The notes under the pieces are model-generated. The model was not told the DNA's origin and did not search any database. It saw only the letters and a program-made list of their open reading frames with translations. Made by a program: the position numbers and the translations under genes. A stretch of 64,000 nt of DNA from Streptococcus infantis (GTDB taxonomy: Bacteria; Bacillota; Bacilli; Lactobacillales; Streptococcaceae): the NCBI RefSeq assembly GCF_018499575.1, contig NZ_JAHDAP010000001.1:744001-808000 (forward strand). The letters are read 5' to 3'. Of this stretch, positions 32,574-41,114 are shown one piece after another; positions within the stretch are counted from its first letter, which is position 1; every line of letters begins with the position of its first letter.

Positions 32574-32646
32574 ATAGGATTGCAGGGATCGAACCTGTGA
32601 CCTTCGCGTTACGAGTGCGGTGCTCTACCAACTGAGCTAAATCGGC
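32574..32646 (-). pseudogene. Decayed tRNA-Thr (CGT anticodon)
   Basis: The body folds as a tRNA with GCTC/GAGC D-stem, anticodon loop CTCGTAA (anticodon CGT) and T-loop TTCGATC. Defects by position: 27-43 is C-A, 31-39 is A-C, 49-65 is A-C, and acceptor pairs 1-72, 2-71 and 3-70 are lost because the 3' strand reads AATCCTA rather than AATCGGC. The correct 3' end lies 5.1 kb away at 27470-27483. A tRNA-Thr with UGU anticodon elsewhere could read ACG, making loss tolerable. Confidence 0.7.
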
Positions 32647-32693
32647 GATTACCCTTATAGTATAGCACTATAAGGAAGGATGTCAAGGAATTC

Positions 32694-33155
32694 TTAACCC
32701 ATCTTTTTAATCAAAATCTGACAAGGATTTTGAGGCCCCCAAAGTTGTGGAAAAATCTCTAATTTTTTAAAGCCAAGACTGCGATAAAAGACATTTGTTC
32801 GATCATAATCTTTATTAGAGCCTTCTGCTACTGTTTTCACTTGTAAATAATCAACGTTTTTGCGTGCTTCACTTTCTAAAGTAGCAAGCAACTGACTTCC
32901 AATTCCTCTTCCTTGATGAGCTTTTTTTACACCGAGACAATCAATCTCTGCACAATCTTCACTAGAATAGGACAAGCTTACAAAGCCAAGCAAATCACTC
33001 TCCTGAAAGGCGCCCCACACCTTCAAGTCCTTGGCTCCTTCGATGTAGGCTTGCGTGCTTTCTGGTATTCCAAACCATTCTGGCAAATCCTTTAAAACCT
33101 CAGCGACAACTGCCATTTTTTGCTCTTCATCCTTAACTTCTTTAATAACAAGCAT
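32694..33155 (-). CDS. GNAT family N-acetyltransferase
   Basis: 153 residues from the second of two adjacent ATG codons, which has better spacing to AAAGGAA. The acetyl-CoA loop is VKKAHQGRGIGSQLL (about 76-90), and the C-terminal NVFYRSLGFKKLE segment is typical. It is a small soluble acetyltransferase; the acceptor is unknown. It lies just outside the island beside the tRNA-Thr remnant and does not share the island's immunity character. Confidence 0.85.
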   Translation of the reverse strand: MLVIKEVKDEEQKMAVVAEVLKDLPEWFGIPESTQAYIEGAKDLKVWGAFQESDLLGFVSLSYSSEDCAEIDCLGVKKAHQGRGIGSQLLATLESEARKNVDYLQVKTVAEGSNKDYDRTNVFYRSLGFKKLEIFPQLWGPQNPCQILIKKMG

Positions 33156-33193
33156 CATAAGTTCCTTTCTTGATTTTAGTCTTACTTTAGCTC

Positions 33194-33979
33194 TTACGAG
33201 CCTGCACTTTCGTAAGCGTCTAATCCCCTATCCCAGAGTTTCAGAGAGATGCAAAAGAAGATAAGAGAAATCAGAATCAAACCACCAATATTAAAGAGTC
33301 CATCCTTGCCTTGCAAGAAATAGCCGGCAGGATAGTAGGCCGTAAAGGCGAAAGGTACAATAAAGCTAATTAACCAACGAAGGAGCGAATTGTAAATGGA
33401 AATCGGGTACTTGGCAAAATCATTAAACATATAGAAAATGTAAATCATGGCACCTGACTGCTTGGTCCAAAAAGCGATACTGGCTGTAGCAATTTTTAAG
33501 GAAGTATAAATCAAGGTCGCAAAAGGAATACAAACTAGAAAAATCAGGAATTTTGGAAGAGTCCAAGCAATGCTAGTCGCCGTTGTCGCTAGTAAAATTC
33601 CACCGACCAAAAGTTCACCCAAGGCATCAATCTGAAAGGTCTCAACGAGGATGTGAAAGAGAGGATTGATAGGACGAGTCAGATACTTGTCAAACTCCCC
33701 TTTTCGAACTAGTCGTTGACCTAAAGCCCAGAGATTGTCAAAAAAGAGATGGTCCAATCCCTTAGGAATCAAGGAAAAACCATAGATAAAGGCTATCTCT
33801 TGAAAGGTCCAGCCTTCTAAGGAGGGGATATGTTGAAAGATGACATTGAGAAACAAGAGGTTCAGGCCTTGAGTCAGAAAGACTCCCAACACACCAACCA
33901 CAAAATCTACCTTGTATTCCATGATTTGCTTGATGTACTGTCTGATAAAAATCAGATGCATGCGTTGATATTTTTTCAT
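33194..33979 (-). CDS. ABC-2 type exporter permease, second subunit
   Basis: 261 residues with six hydrophobic helices. It resembles the ABC-2 membrane family 6 (DUF990-like), with an N-terminal HLIFIRQYIKQIMEYKVDF amphipathic entry helix and the QRLVRKGEFDKYLTRPINPLF cytosolic loop typical of the group. It pairs with the permease upstream (one base gap) and the ATPase beyond to form a three-gene exporter. Substrate unknown; related systems export lipids or peptides. Confidence 0.85.
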   Translation of the reverse strand: MKKYQRMHLIFIRQYIKQIMEYKVDFVVGVLGVFLTQGLNLLFLNVIFQHIPSLEGWTFQEIAFIYGFSLIPKGLDHLFFDNLWALGQRLVRKGEFDKYLTRPINPLFHILVETFQIDALGELLVGGILLATTATSIAWTLPKFLIFLVCIPFATLIYTSLKIATASIAFWTKQSGAMIYIFYMFNDFAKYPISIYNSLLRWLISFIVPFAFTAYYPAGYFLQGKDGLFNIGGLILISLIFFCISLKLWDRGLDAYESAGS

Positions 33980-33980
33980 A

Positions 33981-34799
33981 CTAACCTCCCTGAATGGTGA
34001 TAAATGACTGGACTCGTTTCCAAATCAACTGAGACAAGCCCACCATCACTATAAGCCAGAAAAGCTGAAGCAAAAGTGCTTGAAGAATCTGACTAGCATC
34101 GTATTTCCCAACAATGATCATAACCGGAGTGTAAATCAAAGATGAAAAAGGCAAGAAGGAGAGAATAGCTGAAACCACCTTTGGAAAGAAAGCCAAGGGA
34201 ATCAAACTCCCAGACATAAAGGCCACTATGGAAGTCTTAAGTAGGTTGGAACCCCAAAGATTTTTAAATACAAAGGCTGAAAATCCAAAGCAGATATTAA
34301 AGAAAAAGTTAATCAGATAGGCCAGCGTTAAGCTAAAAAGATAAAGGGTAGTTAGTCCCAGCACTTCTACAATCCCTTGCCCAGATAAGATTTTCATCAA
34401 AACAATGACACTTAAAAATGGCAGTCCAACAGAGATAAAAATCAACCACTTGGAGCCAAGTTCAGTGAAAAGGTAAGAGGCCGCAAAATGCACTGGTCTC
34501 AGCAAGCGCATGATAATGGAACCATCCTTGACCTCATCACCAATCATAAAGGAAGAATCCGACCTAGTCAGAAGATTAGTCACAAAACTCATGATGATGT
34601 AGAGGGTGATATCCGCCATACTGAAGCCCTGAATCAAAGGCTCCTGGGAGGAATCAAAGACAGCCTTCCAGAGATAAAAGGCCACAAAAGCACCCATGAC
34701 ATCGCCAATCCGATAAAGAATAAAGTTGACTCGATAGCTAATCAACTCTTGAATCCCTGCATTGATAAAGGGTTTATAACGTCTCCACAATTTGACCAT
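33981..34799 (-). CDS. ABC-2 type exporter permease, first subunit
   Basis: 272 residues from the ATG at 34799, preceded by AAAGGAG; the longer reading begins inside the ATPase gene. Six transmembrane helices, with the GDEVKDGSIIMRLLRPVHF loop matching the corresponding loop of its partner permease. It follows the ATPase gene with essentially no gap. The two permeases probably form a heterodimer. Confidence 0.85.
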   Translation of the reverse strand: MVKLWRRYKPFINAGIQELISYRVNFILYRIGDVMGAFVAFYLWKAVFDSSQEPLIQGFSMADITLYIIMSFVTNLLTRSDSSFMIGDEVKDGSIIMRLLRPVHFAASYLFTELGSKWLIFISVGLPFLSVIVLMKILSGQGIVEVLGLTTLYLFSLTLAYLINFFFNICFGFSAFVFKNLWGSNLLKTSIVAFMSGSLIPLAFFPKVVSAILSFLPFSSLIYTPVMIIVGKYDASQILQALLLQLFWLIVMVGLSQLIWKRVQSFITIQGG

Positions 34800-34800
34800 C

Positions 34801-35793
34801 TTAGAGCTCCTTTCGATAGAAGCGACGGATAATATCTTCAATATCCGTATCTACCATCTTCAAATCACGGACCTCAAAATCAGATAAGGTTTGCTTGATA
34901 ATATCGGCTGATTGGTAGCGGGAACTATCAAATTCAATAGTCAGGTTATTTCCTTGTCTATCAATGGACATATCAGGCAAGCCTTCATAGTGAGAGATGA
35001 GATGACTTTGACCTGGCGTCAGATCGAAGGAGAGAGTCTTCATCTTTCCAAAGGTTTCCTTGAGTTGGCTAACCGTTCCATCAAAAATCTCTTGCCCCTT
35101 ATCAATCATAAAAATCCGATCACAAAGTTGCTCAATATCACTCAAATCATGAGTGGTCAAAAGAATGGTTGTTTCTTCCTCCTGATTGATCTGGGTGATA
35201 GCCCGACGAATGTTATCCTTGACCGACACATCCAACCCAATAGTCGGCTCATCTAAAAAGAGAACCTTGGGATTGTGAAGCAAGGAAGCCGCAATATCCG
35301 CCCGCATCCGTTGACCTAGTGAAAGAGTCCGAACAGGATCCTTGATAAAGTCCTTCAAATCCAAAACTTCATTCAAAAAGTCCATGCGCTTGTGAAAGAG
35401 CGAGTCCGGGACATCGTAAATCTCCTTCAAAACCGTGTAAGTCTCTTGCAGGGCCAAATCCCACCATAGCTGGGTGCGTTGTCCGAAAACGACTCCAATA
35501 TCCTTGACATAATCTTGGCGATTATCCTGTGGAATCTTGCCATTAATCCGACAAAAACCAGATGTCGGTTTCAAAATTCCGGTCAGCATTTTAATGGTGG
35601 TTGACTTCCCAGCACCATTTGCCCCAATAAATCCTAAAATCTGCCCTTTTGGAACCTCAAATGTCAAATCCTTAACCGCTTCAAATGTCTGCTTTTCAGG
35701 ATGAATAAAGGAACGCAAAGCCCCCTTTAAGCCCGGTTCCTTGACTGTCTTCACAAAATTTTTCTGAAGATGTTGCACTTCTATCATTGCCAT
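34801..35793 (-). CDS. ABC transporter ATP-binding protein of the ABC-2 exporter
   Basis: 330 residues. A complete NatA-like ATPase: Walker A GANGAGKST (about 56-64), Q-loop GQRTQ, signature LSLGQRMRA (about 156-164), Walker B VLFLDEPT and switch HDLSD. A C-terminal 90-residue regulatory domain follows. The insertion LKGALRSFIHPEKQ between the first strands is typical of the group that pairs with DUF990-like permeases. First gene of the three-gene exporter operon. Confidence 0.9.
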   Translation of the reverse strand: MAMIEVQHLQKNFVKTVKEPGLKGALRSFIHPEKQTFEAVKDLTFEVPKGQILGFIGANGAGKSTTIKMLTGILKPTSGFCRINGKIPQDNRQDYVKDIGVVFGQRTQLWWDLALQETYTVLKEIYDVPDSLFHKRMDFLNEVLDLKDFIKDPVRTLSLGQRMRADIAASLLHNPKVLFLDEPTIGLDVSVKDNIRRAITQINQEEETTILLTTHDLSDIEQLCDRIFMIDKGQEIFDGTVSQLKETFGKMKTLSFDLTPGQSHLISHYEGLPDMSIDRQGNNLTIEFDSSRYQSADIIKQTLSDFEVRDLKMVDTDIEDIIRRFYRKEL

Positions 35794-36110
35794 ATCTATC
35801 TCCCTTTAGTAAGAAACAACATTGTATTTTTGACTACAAAAATTCTAAATCCTTACTTTCTACACCTTCTCAATCTTATTAGTTCAGAAGGATTTATACC
35901 AACCTATTATAATCCAATAAAAAAAGGAATGCAAGCGTTTTCTTATAGATTGTGAAATGTGAGATTTCTCTCTTAAAACACCAAAAAACCTACCCTCAGG
36001 GGCAGGTTTGTTGTAAAGAAAAAGAATTTTTTTAATCAAAAAATTAACGATTCTACTATTAATCCTTCAACATTTAATGATTGTCATCAGTCTAAAATGA
36101 TTTCTATCCC
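35794..36110. other. Intergenic region with exporter promoter and terminator
   Basis: This stretch of 317 bases has no supported gene. Minus-strand TATAAT (35911-35906) with TTGCAT (35934-35929) 17 bases upstream is the probable exporter promoter. At 35983-36009 is an AACCTGCC-type terminator that recurs in nearly the same form at 38042-38066. The remainder is AT-rich sequence between the terminator and the hydrolase stop in which I see nothing defined. Confidence 0.6.
35983..36009. terminator. Terminator, copy 1 of a recurring hairpin
   Basis: AAACCTACC and GGGCAGGTTT form an imperfect stem around CTCA, with A-run before and T-rich sequence after. The core CCCTCAGGGGCAGGTTT is shared exactly with 38050-38066. 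Confidence 0.7.
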
Positions 36111-37043
36111 TCAATTCCTCTTTAAAAAATCTTCAATCTGAGAAACTATTTCATGACTTTGATAATGATAAAGGTCGTGTGGTGCATCCATATAGATGAC
36201 TTTCACATTAGACTGTTCACTAGCAAACTTCTCTGCGTAGCGCTTCCATTCAGATTGACTAAAGCTTGTATCTTGACCGTTAGAAACCAGTAGTAAGGTA
36301 GGGATTTTGGGATTGATGCTAGAGGGAACTTTCTTGGCATTTTCCTTTACCATACGGGATTCATGAAGCATAGCTTGTGATATCAACTGCTTATATGCTA
36401 GTAATTTATATTGTTGTCGTTCAGCTTCAGTCAGAGTTGGATTTTTTATATAAAAGGACTCAGGGAAATAGCGTAATAAGCCAATCTTACTGCTCCAATA
36501 AGCCACAGTAAGCAATGCCTTATTATCCTTTAAATCTTCATAACTAGCTGGCAGTGCCCAATCCAGACCAATCAAGGCTTTCACTTCATCAGGATATTTT
36601 TCCTGCCAAGCCAGACTCTCAAGACTAGCCATAGAATGAGACAAAATGATAAAAGGCCCTGTGACATTAGCCTGAGAAAGAGCTTGACGAGTCTCAGACA
36701 AAACCTCCATCACATCTCTTGAATGATTGCTATCATCACTATAACCATATCCCGCTCGCTCCACGATGACTACCTTGTATCTTTTCGATAAGGAATCCGA
36801 CACATTCTTAAAGTCCAAGATTGGAGAAGCAATACCGGCACCTGAGAGAACGACTATAGTCTCTGGACCATCCCCTTCAACGTAGACATTCATTTGATGC
36901 CCATTGACAAGAACTCTTTGACCCATAGGTGTTAGTGAGGCTTGTTCTTTTTCTAGACTAATACGGTGAAAGATAAATGTAGCCGTTAGAAACAAAAGAA
37001 TGAAACTAATAAAGCCAAGGCAACATTTTTTTAGTTTTTTCAT
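36111..37043 (-). CDS. Membrane-anchored alpha/beta hydrolase
   Basis: 310 residues from the ATG at 37043, which lies exactly at the predicted +1; the longer in-frame start would precede the transcript. An N-terminal membrane anchor (about 8-25, CCLGFISFILLFLTATFIF) is followed by an alpha/beta hydrolase fold: oxyanion loop VLSGAGIASP, nucleophile Ser in LSHSMAS (Ser replaces the usual Gly before it), acid Asp in NGQDTSF and His in APHDLYH. It may act outside the membrane on ester or peptide substrates. Substrate unknown. Confidence 0.83.
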   Translation of the reverse strand: MKKLKKCCLGFISFILLFLTATFIFHRISLEKEQASLTPMGQRVLVNGHQMNVYVEGDGPETIVVLSGAGIASPILDFKNVSDSLSKRYKVVIVERAGYGYSDDSNHSRDVMEVLSETRQALSQANVTGPFIILSHSMASLESLAWQEKYPDEVKALIGLDWALPASYEDLKDNKALLTVAYWSSKIGLLRYFPESFYIKNPTLTEAERQQYKLLAYKQLISQAMLHESRMVKENAKKVPSSINPKIPTLLLVSNGQDTSFSQSEWKRYAEKFASEQSNVKVIYMDAPHDLYHYQSHEIVSQIEDFLKRN

Positions 37044-37049
37044 AGCATT

Positions 37050-37078
37050 ATTGTACAAAAATTAGAATCTTTTAGCAA
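37050..37078 (-). promoter_or_regulatory. Promoter placing +1 at the hydrolase start codon
   Basis: Minus-strand TACAAT (37055-37050), 17-base spacer and TTGCTA (37078-37073). Six bases separate the -10 from the ATG at 37043; no ribosome site is visible. Confidence 0.5.
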
Positions 37079-37130
37079 CTTAGGGATGGTTCTTCTCCAG
37101 TTTTCTATATTTCGTTTGCGAACTTCTTCT

Positions 37131-37529
37131 TCACTCATCAAATCTTGTTCGTAAGTAGTTTTCCAACTCCTCTTGGGATAAATCACTAGGAAGTTCAAAC
37201 ACATACTCATAGCCTTCATCACAAAAGGAAACCTTTTCTTCAGCTGGAAACCATTTCCGAAGCCAGATGATATAGGATGCATAATCTTGTAACCTGTTTG
37301 TTGAATCAAAGTAATTTATCACAAAAATATTTTTCTTGCTACTCAAAGAACTTTCCAAGGTAAGCTGAGGACTTTGATAATCCCAAGAAAGCGAGTAAGC
37401 TTTTTCAGGGTTAGTCCTTTCTCTGATTATAATACCTGGGAATTCTTCTCTCAAAGCAGTACAAAAGGCTTGTAAATCTAGGAATATGTGTTCTTTACTC
37501 TCAATAAAGATAAAATCAGCAGTACTCAT
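37131..37529 (-). CDS. Small hypothetical protein
   Basis: 132 residues from the ATG after GGGGAGAG. Mixed alpha/beta with a SLSWDYQSPQLTLESSL strand region and an aromatic helix YASYIIWLRKWF. No signal peptide or membrane helix. Size and style resemble immunity-type proteins, and it sits next to another such small gene, but no family is recognised. It lies 43 bases downstream of its neighbour and probably shares a transcript with it. Confidence 0.6.
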   Translation of the reverse strand: MSTADFIFIESKEHIFLDLQAFCTALREEFPGIIIRERTNPEKAYSLSWDYQSPQLTLESSLSSKKNIFVINYFDSTNRLQDYASYIIWLRKWFPAEEKVSFCDEGYEYVFELPSDLSQEELENYLRTRFDE

Positions 37530-37572
37530 CAATCTCTCCCCTTCTTTTTAAACTTTAAACTGAAAACAGACC

Positions 37573-37920
37573 TTAACCATCAATGGTAAAATTCTCCAGA
37601 CACTCAAATGCCTGCCCCTGATAGTCAAAAGAAAAGATATGAATATCATCAAAAGTTTGATCGCAGAAAGTAACGGTTTGTCTTTCTGGCTCGATGATGG
37701 GTTTACCCAATTTTTCAGTAGCTTCTTCATCTGTGAAATGACCATAAAATTCTTGTAAATGAGGCAATATAAATGCAAGAATACGAGACCTGTTTCTATG
37801 GTAATTGGATGCAAGCAACTGAGCTCCCACCTCAAAATTCACACTTGGTTTTTCTTCCCAAGCCACAAGAACATCATCTACTTCATGAAGGTAGGCTTGT
37901 AAGGACTGATCGAATATCAT
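37573..37920 (-). CDS. Small hypothetical protein (DUF2004/DUF6985-like style)
   Basis: 115 residues from the ATG at 37920, with AAAGGA nine bases upstream; the longer reading needs a TTG within that site. It has a helical N-terminal half and a beta-rich C-terminal half ending HIFSFDYQGQAFECLENFTIDG-like. Such proteins are frequent beside immunity and toxin genes, but I make no firm family call. Likely co-transcribed with the gene at 37131-37529. Confidence 0.58.
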   Translation of the reverse strand: MIFDQSLQAYLHEVDDVLVAWEEKPSVNFEVGAQLLASNYHRNRSRILAFILPHLQEFYGHFTDEEATEKLGKPIIEPERQTVTFCDQTFDDIHIFSFDYQGQAFECLENFTIDG

Positions 37921-38041
37921 AGCTATTTTTCCTTTCAAAAGTTGATTAAAAAGCTAGTTTTACCCAAAAAATCACTAAATGATTCTCTCCATCCTCATTA
38001 TATCACTTTTTAAATAAGGTTGAGAAGAGTTGAAAAATGAG

Positions 38042-38066
38042 AAAACCCACCCTCAGGGGCAGGTTT
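38042..38066. terminator. Terminator after fba, copy 2 of a recurring hairpin
   Basis: Same CCCTCAGGGGCAGGTTT core as at 35993-36009, with flanking A and T runs. It ends the fba transcript on the minus strand. Confidence 0.75.
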
Positions 38067-38089
38067 CTGTTTTGTATGGTTAAGCTAGA

Positions 38090-38971
38090 TTAAGCTTTAC
38101 CTTCTGAACCGAATACGTCGATACGTTCTTCAACTGATGCTTGGATAGCTTTTACACCGTCAGCCAAGAATTTACGTGGGTCGAAGAGTTTCTTCTTGTC
38201 GTATTCTGCTTCGTTTGCTTCGTAGTCACGAGCAAATTTACGAGTTGCGTTAGCGAATGCGATTTGGCATTCAGTGTTAACGTTAACTTTAGCAACACCA
38301 AGTTTGATAGCTGCTTGGATTTGATCATCAGGAATACCTGAACCACCGTGCAATACGATTGGGAAACCTGGTACAGCTTCAGTCAATTTTTGCAAGTGAT
38401 CAAGATGAAGACCTTTCCAGTTTGCTGGGTAAGGACCGTGGATGTTACCGATACCAGCTGCCAAGAAGTCGATACCAGTTGCAACCATTGCTTTAGCATC
38501 TTCGATTGGAGCCAATTCACCATCACCGATGATTCCATCTTCTTCACCACCAATAGTACCAACTTCAGCTTCTACTGATACACCATTTGCATGCGCAAAT
38601 TCTACAACTTTACGAGCTTTTTCAAGGTTTTCTTCAACTGGAAGGTGTGAACCGTCAAACATAACTGAAGTATAACCAACTTGGATACACTCAAGTGCAT
38701 CTTCGTAGTGACCGTGGTCAAGGTGGATAGCTACTGGTACAGTGATACCCATTGATTCAACAAGGTTAGCGATCAAGTTGCGAGCAACTTTATAACCACC
38801 CATGTATTTAGCAGCACCCATTGAAGTTTGGATCAAAACTGGAGCTTTTTTAGCTTCTGCTGCGCGCAAGATAGCTTGAGTCCACTCAAGGTTGTTTGTG
38901 TTAAATCCACCAACTGCATAACCGTTGTCACGAGCTGCTTGGACAAATTTTTCTGCTGAAACGATTGCCAT
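38090..38971 (-). CDS. fba: Class II fructose-1,6-bisphosphate aldolase
   Basis: 293 residues from the ATG at 38971, preceded by CAGGAGG. Zinc-dependent aldolase of glycolysis and gluconeogenesis. Metal-binding residues are in AIHLDHGH (about 78-85), EAEVGTIGGEEDG (about 132-144), NIHGPY and VLHGGSG. High codon bias toward abundant codons fits strong expression. It lies about 150 bases downstream of vncS and has its own promoter with a 14-bp palindrome near +1. Confidence 0.97.
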   Translation of the reverse strand: MAIVSAEKFVQAARDNGYAVGGFNTNNLEWTQAILRAAEAKKAPVLIQTSMGAAKYMGGYKVARNLIANLVESMGITVPVAIHLDHGHYEDALECIQVGYTSVMFDGSHLPVEENLEKARKVVEFAHANGVSVEAEVGTIGGEEDGIIGDGELAPIEDAKAMVATGIDFLAAGIGNIHGPYPANWKGLHLDHLQKLTEAVPGFPIVLHGGSGIPDDQIQAAIKLGVAKVNVNTECQIAFANATRKFARDYEANEAEYDKKKLFDPRKFLADGVKAIQASVEERIDVFGSEGKA

Positions 38972-38996
38972 TTTATCAGGCCTCCTGTATATTTTT

Positions 38997-39030
38997 ATGG
39001 GATATCCCATTTACATTGTTCATTTTATCA
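38997..39030 (-). promoter_or_regulatory. fba promoter with start-proximal palindrome
   Basis: Minus-strand TGA-TAAAAT (39030-39022) is an extended -10. ATGGGATATCCCAT (38997-39010) is a perfect 14-bp palindrome at about +7 to +20, where a repressor or an RNA hairpin could act. Confidence 0.6.
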
Positions 39031-39127
39031 CTTTTTAACAAAAAAAGCTAGTTTTTCCTGTAGTTTGAATTGAATTTCTTCTATTTTAAAATATGTAAAC
39101 CTTTTCCTATTTGTTCCCTTCCTTGTT

Positions 39128-40438
39128 CTAAGGCAGGTTCATATAAAAGATCAAGTGGTCTTCATATCGTTCAAATCGATAGTCAATTTCTTCGTTTTCC
39201 AATAAACTTTTAACGACGAAGAGTCCCAAGCCAGCTCCCTTACTTTGTCGACTCGAAGTCGTAAAGGACTGTTCAAATTTATCTTGCTCCTCAGGTGTAC
39301 AGGCGTTCTCAATAATCATCCAACCATCTTCTGCTCCAATTTTTAAATAACCACCTTGAACAGAGTGTTTCACCGCATTGCTGATGAGGTTGGAAAGAAT
39401 GAGCTTGAGTACCGAAGGATTTAGATAAGTTTGTTGGTCAGTCAGTTGATTCACGACTGAGATTTCTCTCTCTTTGGCTAATAAATCATAATCCTTTAAA
39501 AGAAGATCGGTCATTTCAAGAAGGTTGATTTCTTCCTTCTTGTCTCGCAACTCCTGCACTGAAGAAAGGGAGAGGATTTGCTGAACGTGGTGACTCAAAT
39601 CATCTACAATTCCTAGAGAGACTCCTAGATAATGGTCTCTATCTTTATAGCGCCCAATATTGGCTTGCATATTTTCTAAAAGAATCTTCAGACTCGCAAG
39701 AGGTGTTTTCAGTTCGTGAGAAGCTCCTCGCAAAAACTCAACCTTCATCTTTTCCAGTTGGAGGATGGCCTCGTTCTTGTCATGCAAATCCGCAATAACA
39801 TTTAAGAGATGCTGATAAAGGCTATTGATTTGTTCTTTAAGATCACCAATTTCATCTTTAGAATCCACGCGCAACCTCACTTCTGTATCCAAATCCATCA
39901 TCCGTCGAGTCACTCGTTTGATTTCCAAAATAGGAGCCACAATGGTTCTAGCATAGATAAAGGCGATGAGGAGCGAAATGATGAACGACGCCAATAAAGT
40001 ATAAGGCAAAAACTGAAGACTGATTTCTTCTGCTTCTTTTTGCAAATCCATAGAAGCTAAAAACTGCAAGGTCATAGTCTGACCATCCTTGGTCTCAATT
40101 TCTCTTTCCTCAATAACCAAGGAGGCTGTTTGTCTTTGTTTATCAATAGGAAGATTGTCATTGACCTCCAACTTATCTGGGGTCATCTCTCCCATAATGG
40201 CTCCCTTAATATCACTGCTTTGAGAATAGAGTTCAAGAACTTCCTGAATGGCTTGACTATCCTTTCCTTGAAGGGATTGTGCAATTTCTGTGGCCTTCTG
40301 CCCAACACTTTCCTGACGATGACTGAGATAGATCGGAGGAAAAAGGAAATAGATAGCCAAATGCAAACAAATGACCAAGGTAGAAAATACCGAGAAGGTA
40401 TAGACAAAAATCTTTTTAAATAAACCTGAGCGTTTCAT
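39128..40438 (-). CDS. vncS: Sensor histidine kinase VncS
   Basis: 436 residues. Membrane helix (about 10-32), extracellular sensor region (about 33-145), second helix (about 146-165), HAMP linker, HisKA with the phospho-His in GASHELKTPLAS, and a C-terminal HATPase with NLISNAVKH and GLGLFVVKSLL. It overlaps vncR by four bases. The vex-vncRS-fba order matches pneumococcus, where VncRS was linked to vancomycin tolerance, although later work questioned that role. Confidence 0.92.
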   Translation of the reverse strand: MKRSGLFKKIFVYTFSVFSTLVICLHLAIYFLFPPIYLSHRQESVGQKATEIAQSLQGKDSQAIQEVLELYSQSSDIKGAIMGEMTPDKLEVNDNLPIDKQRQTASLVIEEREIETKDGQTMTLQFLASMDLQKEAEEISLQFLPYTLLASFIISLLIAFIYARTIVAPILEIKRVTRRMMDLDTEVRLRVDSKDEIGDLKEQINSLYQHLLNVIADLHDKNEAILQLEKMKVEFLRGASHELKTPLASLKILLENMQANIGRYKDRDHYLGVSLGIVDDLSHHVQQILSLSSVQELRDKKEEINLLEMTDLLLKDYDLLAKEREISVVNQLTDQQTYLNPSVLKLILSNLISNAVKHSVQGGYLKIGAEDGWMIIENACTPEEQDKFEQSFTTSSRQSKGAGLGLFVVKSLLENEEIDYRFERYEDHLIFYMNLP

Positions 40439-41091
40439 TTTCTCTCCAATTTATAACCAACATTGCGCACGGTAAGAATACAGTCTAAATCCAATTTTTT
40501 CCGCAGTTCCTTGATATAGACATCGATCACTCTGTCAAAAGGGACCTCATCTGTCACCTTCCATACAGCATCGATAATCTGCGACCGCGTTAAGGCTCGT
40601 CCTTCATTTTTGACCAGATAGTCTAAAATTTCCAGTTCTTTTGCATTCACTGCAACTTCTTGACCAGCTACTTTTGCGCTATAACTGTCAAAGTCAACCT
40701 CGGTGTCCCTATAGGTAAATATTCGACCAGTATCATAATGACGTTTGAAGATGGCATCCACTCGTACCTTTAACAAGGATAGGGAAAAAGGCTTTTCCAA
40801 ATAACCATCTGCTAAAGCAGCAAAAGCACTCATCTTATATTCTTCGTCCTGAAAGGCTGTCAACATCAAAACCGGAACTTGACTGTTTTTACGGATTTCA
40901 GACAAAACCTCTAAACCATTAAGTTTAGGCATTTGAATATCCAAGAGAACCAAGTCTACTTGATGATTGGAAAATTGTTCTAGAGCTTCTTCTCCATCTC
41001 TTGCCTGAATGGTTTCATAACCACAATCCGTCAAATAGTCACTAATTCCCTCACGGATCATGTCTTCATCTTCTACAATTAGAATCTTCAT
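40435..41091 (-). CDS. vncR: Response regulator VncR
   Basis: 218 residues of OmpR type. The receiver domain (1-118) has acidic residues EDED near the start, phospho-acceptor Asp in LVLLDIQMP (about 51) and Lys in YLEKPF. The DNA-binding winged helix covers about 125-218, with VPFDRVIDVYIKELRKKL as the recognition region. Partner of VncS. It has its own promoter inside the hairpin that ends vex3. Confidence 0.93.
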   Translation of the reverse strand: MKILIVEDEDMIREGISDYLTDCGYETIQARDGEEALEQFSNHQVDLVLLDIQMPKLNGLEVLSEIRKNSQVPVLMLTAFQDEEYKMSAFAALADGYLEKPFSLSLLKVRVDAIFKRHYDTGRIFTYRDTEVDFDSYSAKVAGQEVAVNAKELEILDYLVKNEGRALTRSQIIDAVWKVTDEVPFDRVIDVYIKELRKKLDLDCILTVRNVGYKLERK

Positions 41092-41114
41092 ATAAATCCT
41101 TTTCTATCAAAAAT

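Larger units (their letters stand above)
27470..32646 (-). mobile_element. tRNA-Thr-anchored orphan immunity island without integrase
   Basis: About 5.1 kb bounded by the 10-bp direct repeat CCCTGCAATC, with the tRNA body at one end and its missing 3' end at the other. Inside are ten genes, all on the minus strand and closely packed, several of polymorphic-toxin immunity type, plus a promoter with a cre-like site. No integrase, relaxase, toxin or secretion gene is present. A 13-codon in-frame remnant (KRVKVKVSQKIS) before 27555 could be the tail of a lost integrase, but this is speculative. Confidence 0.62.
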
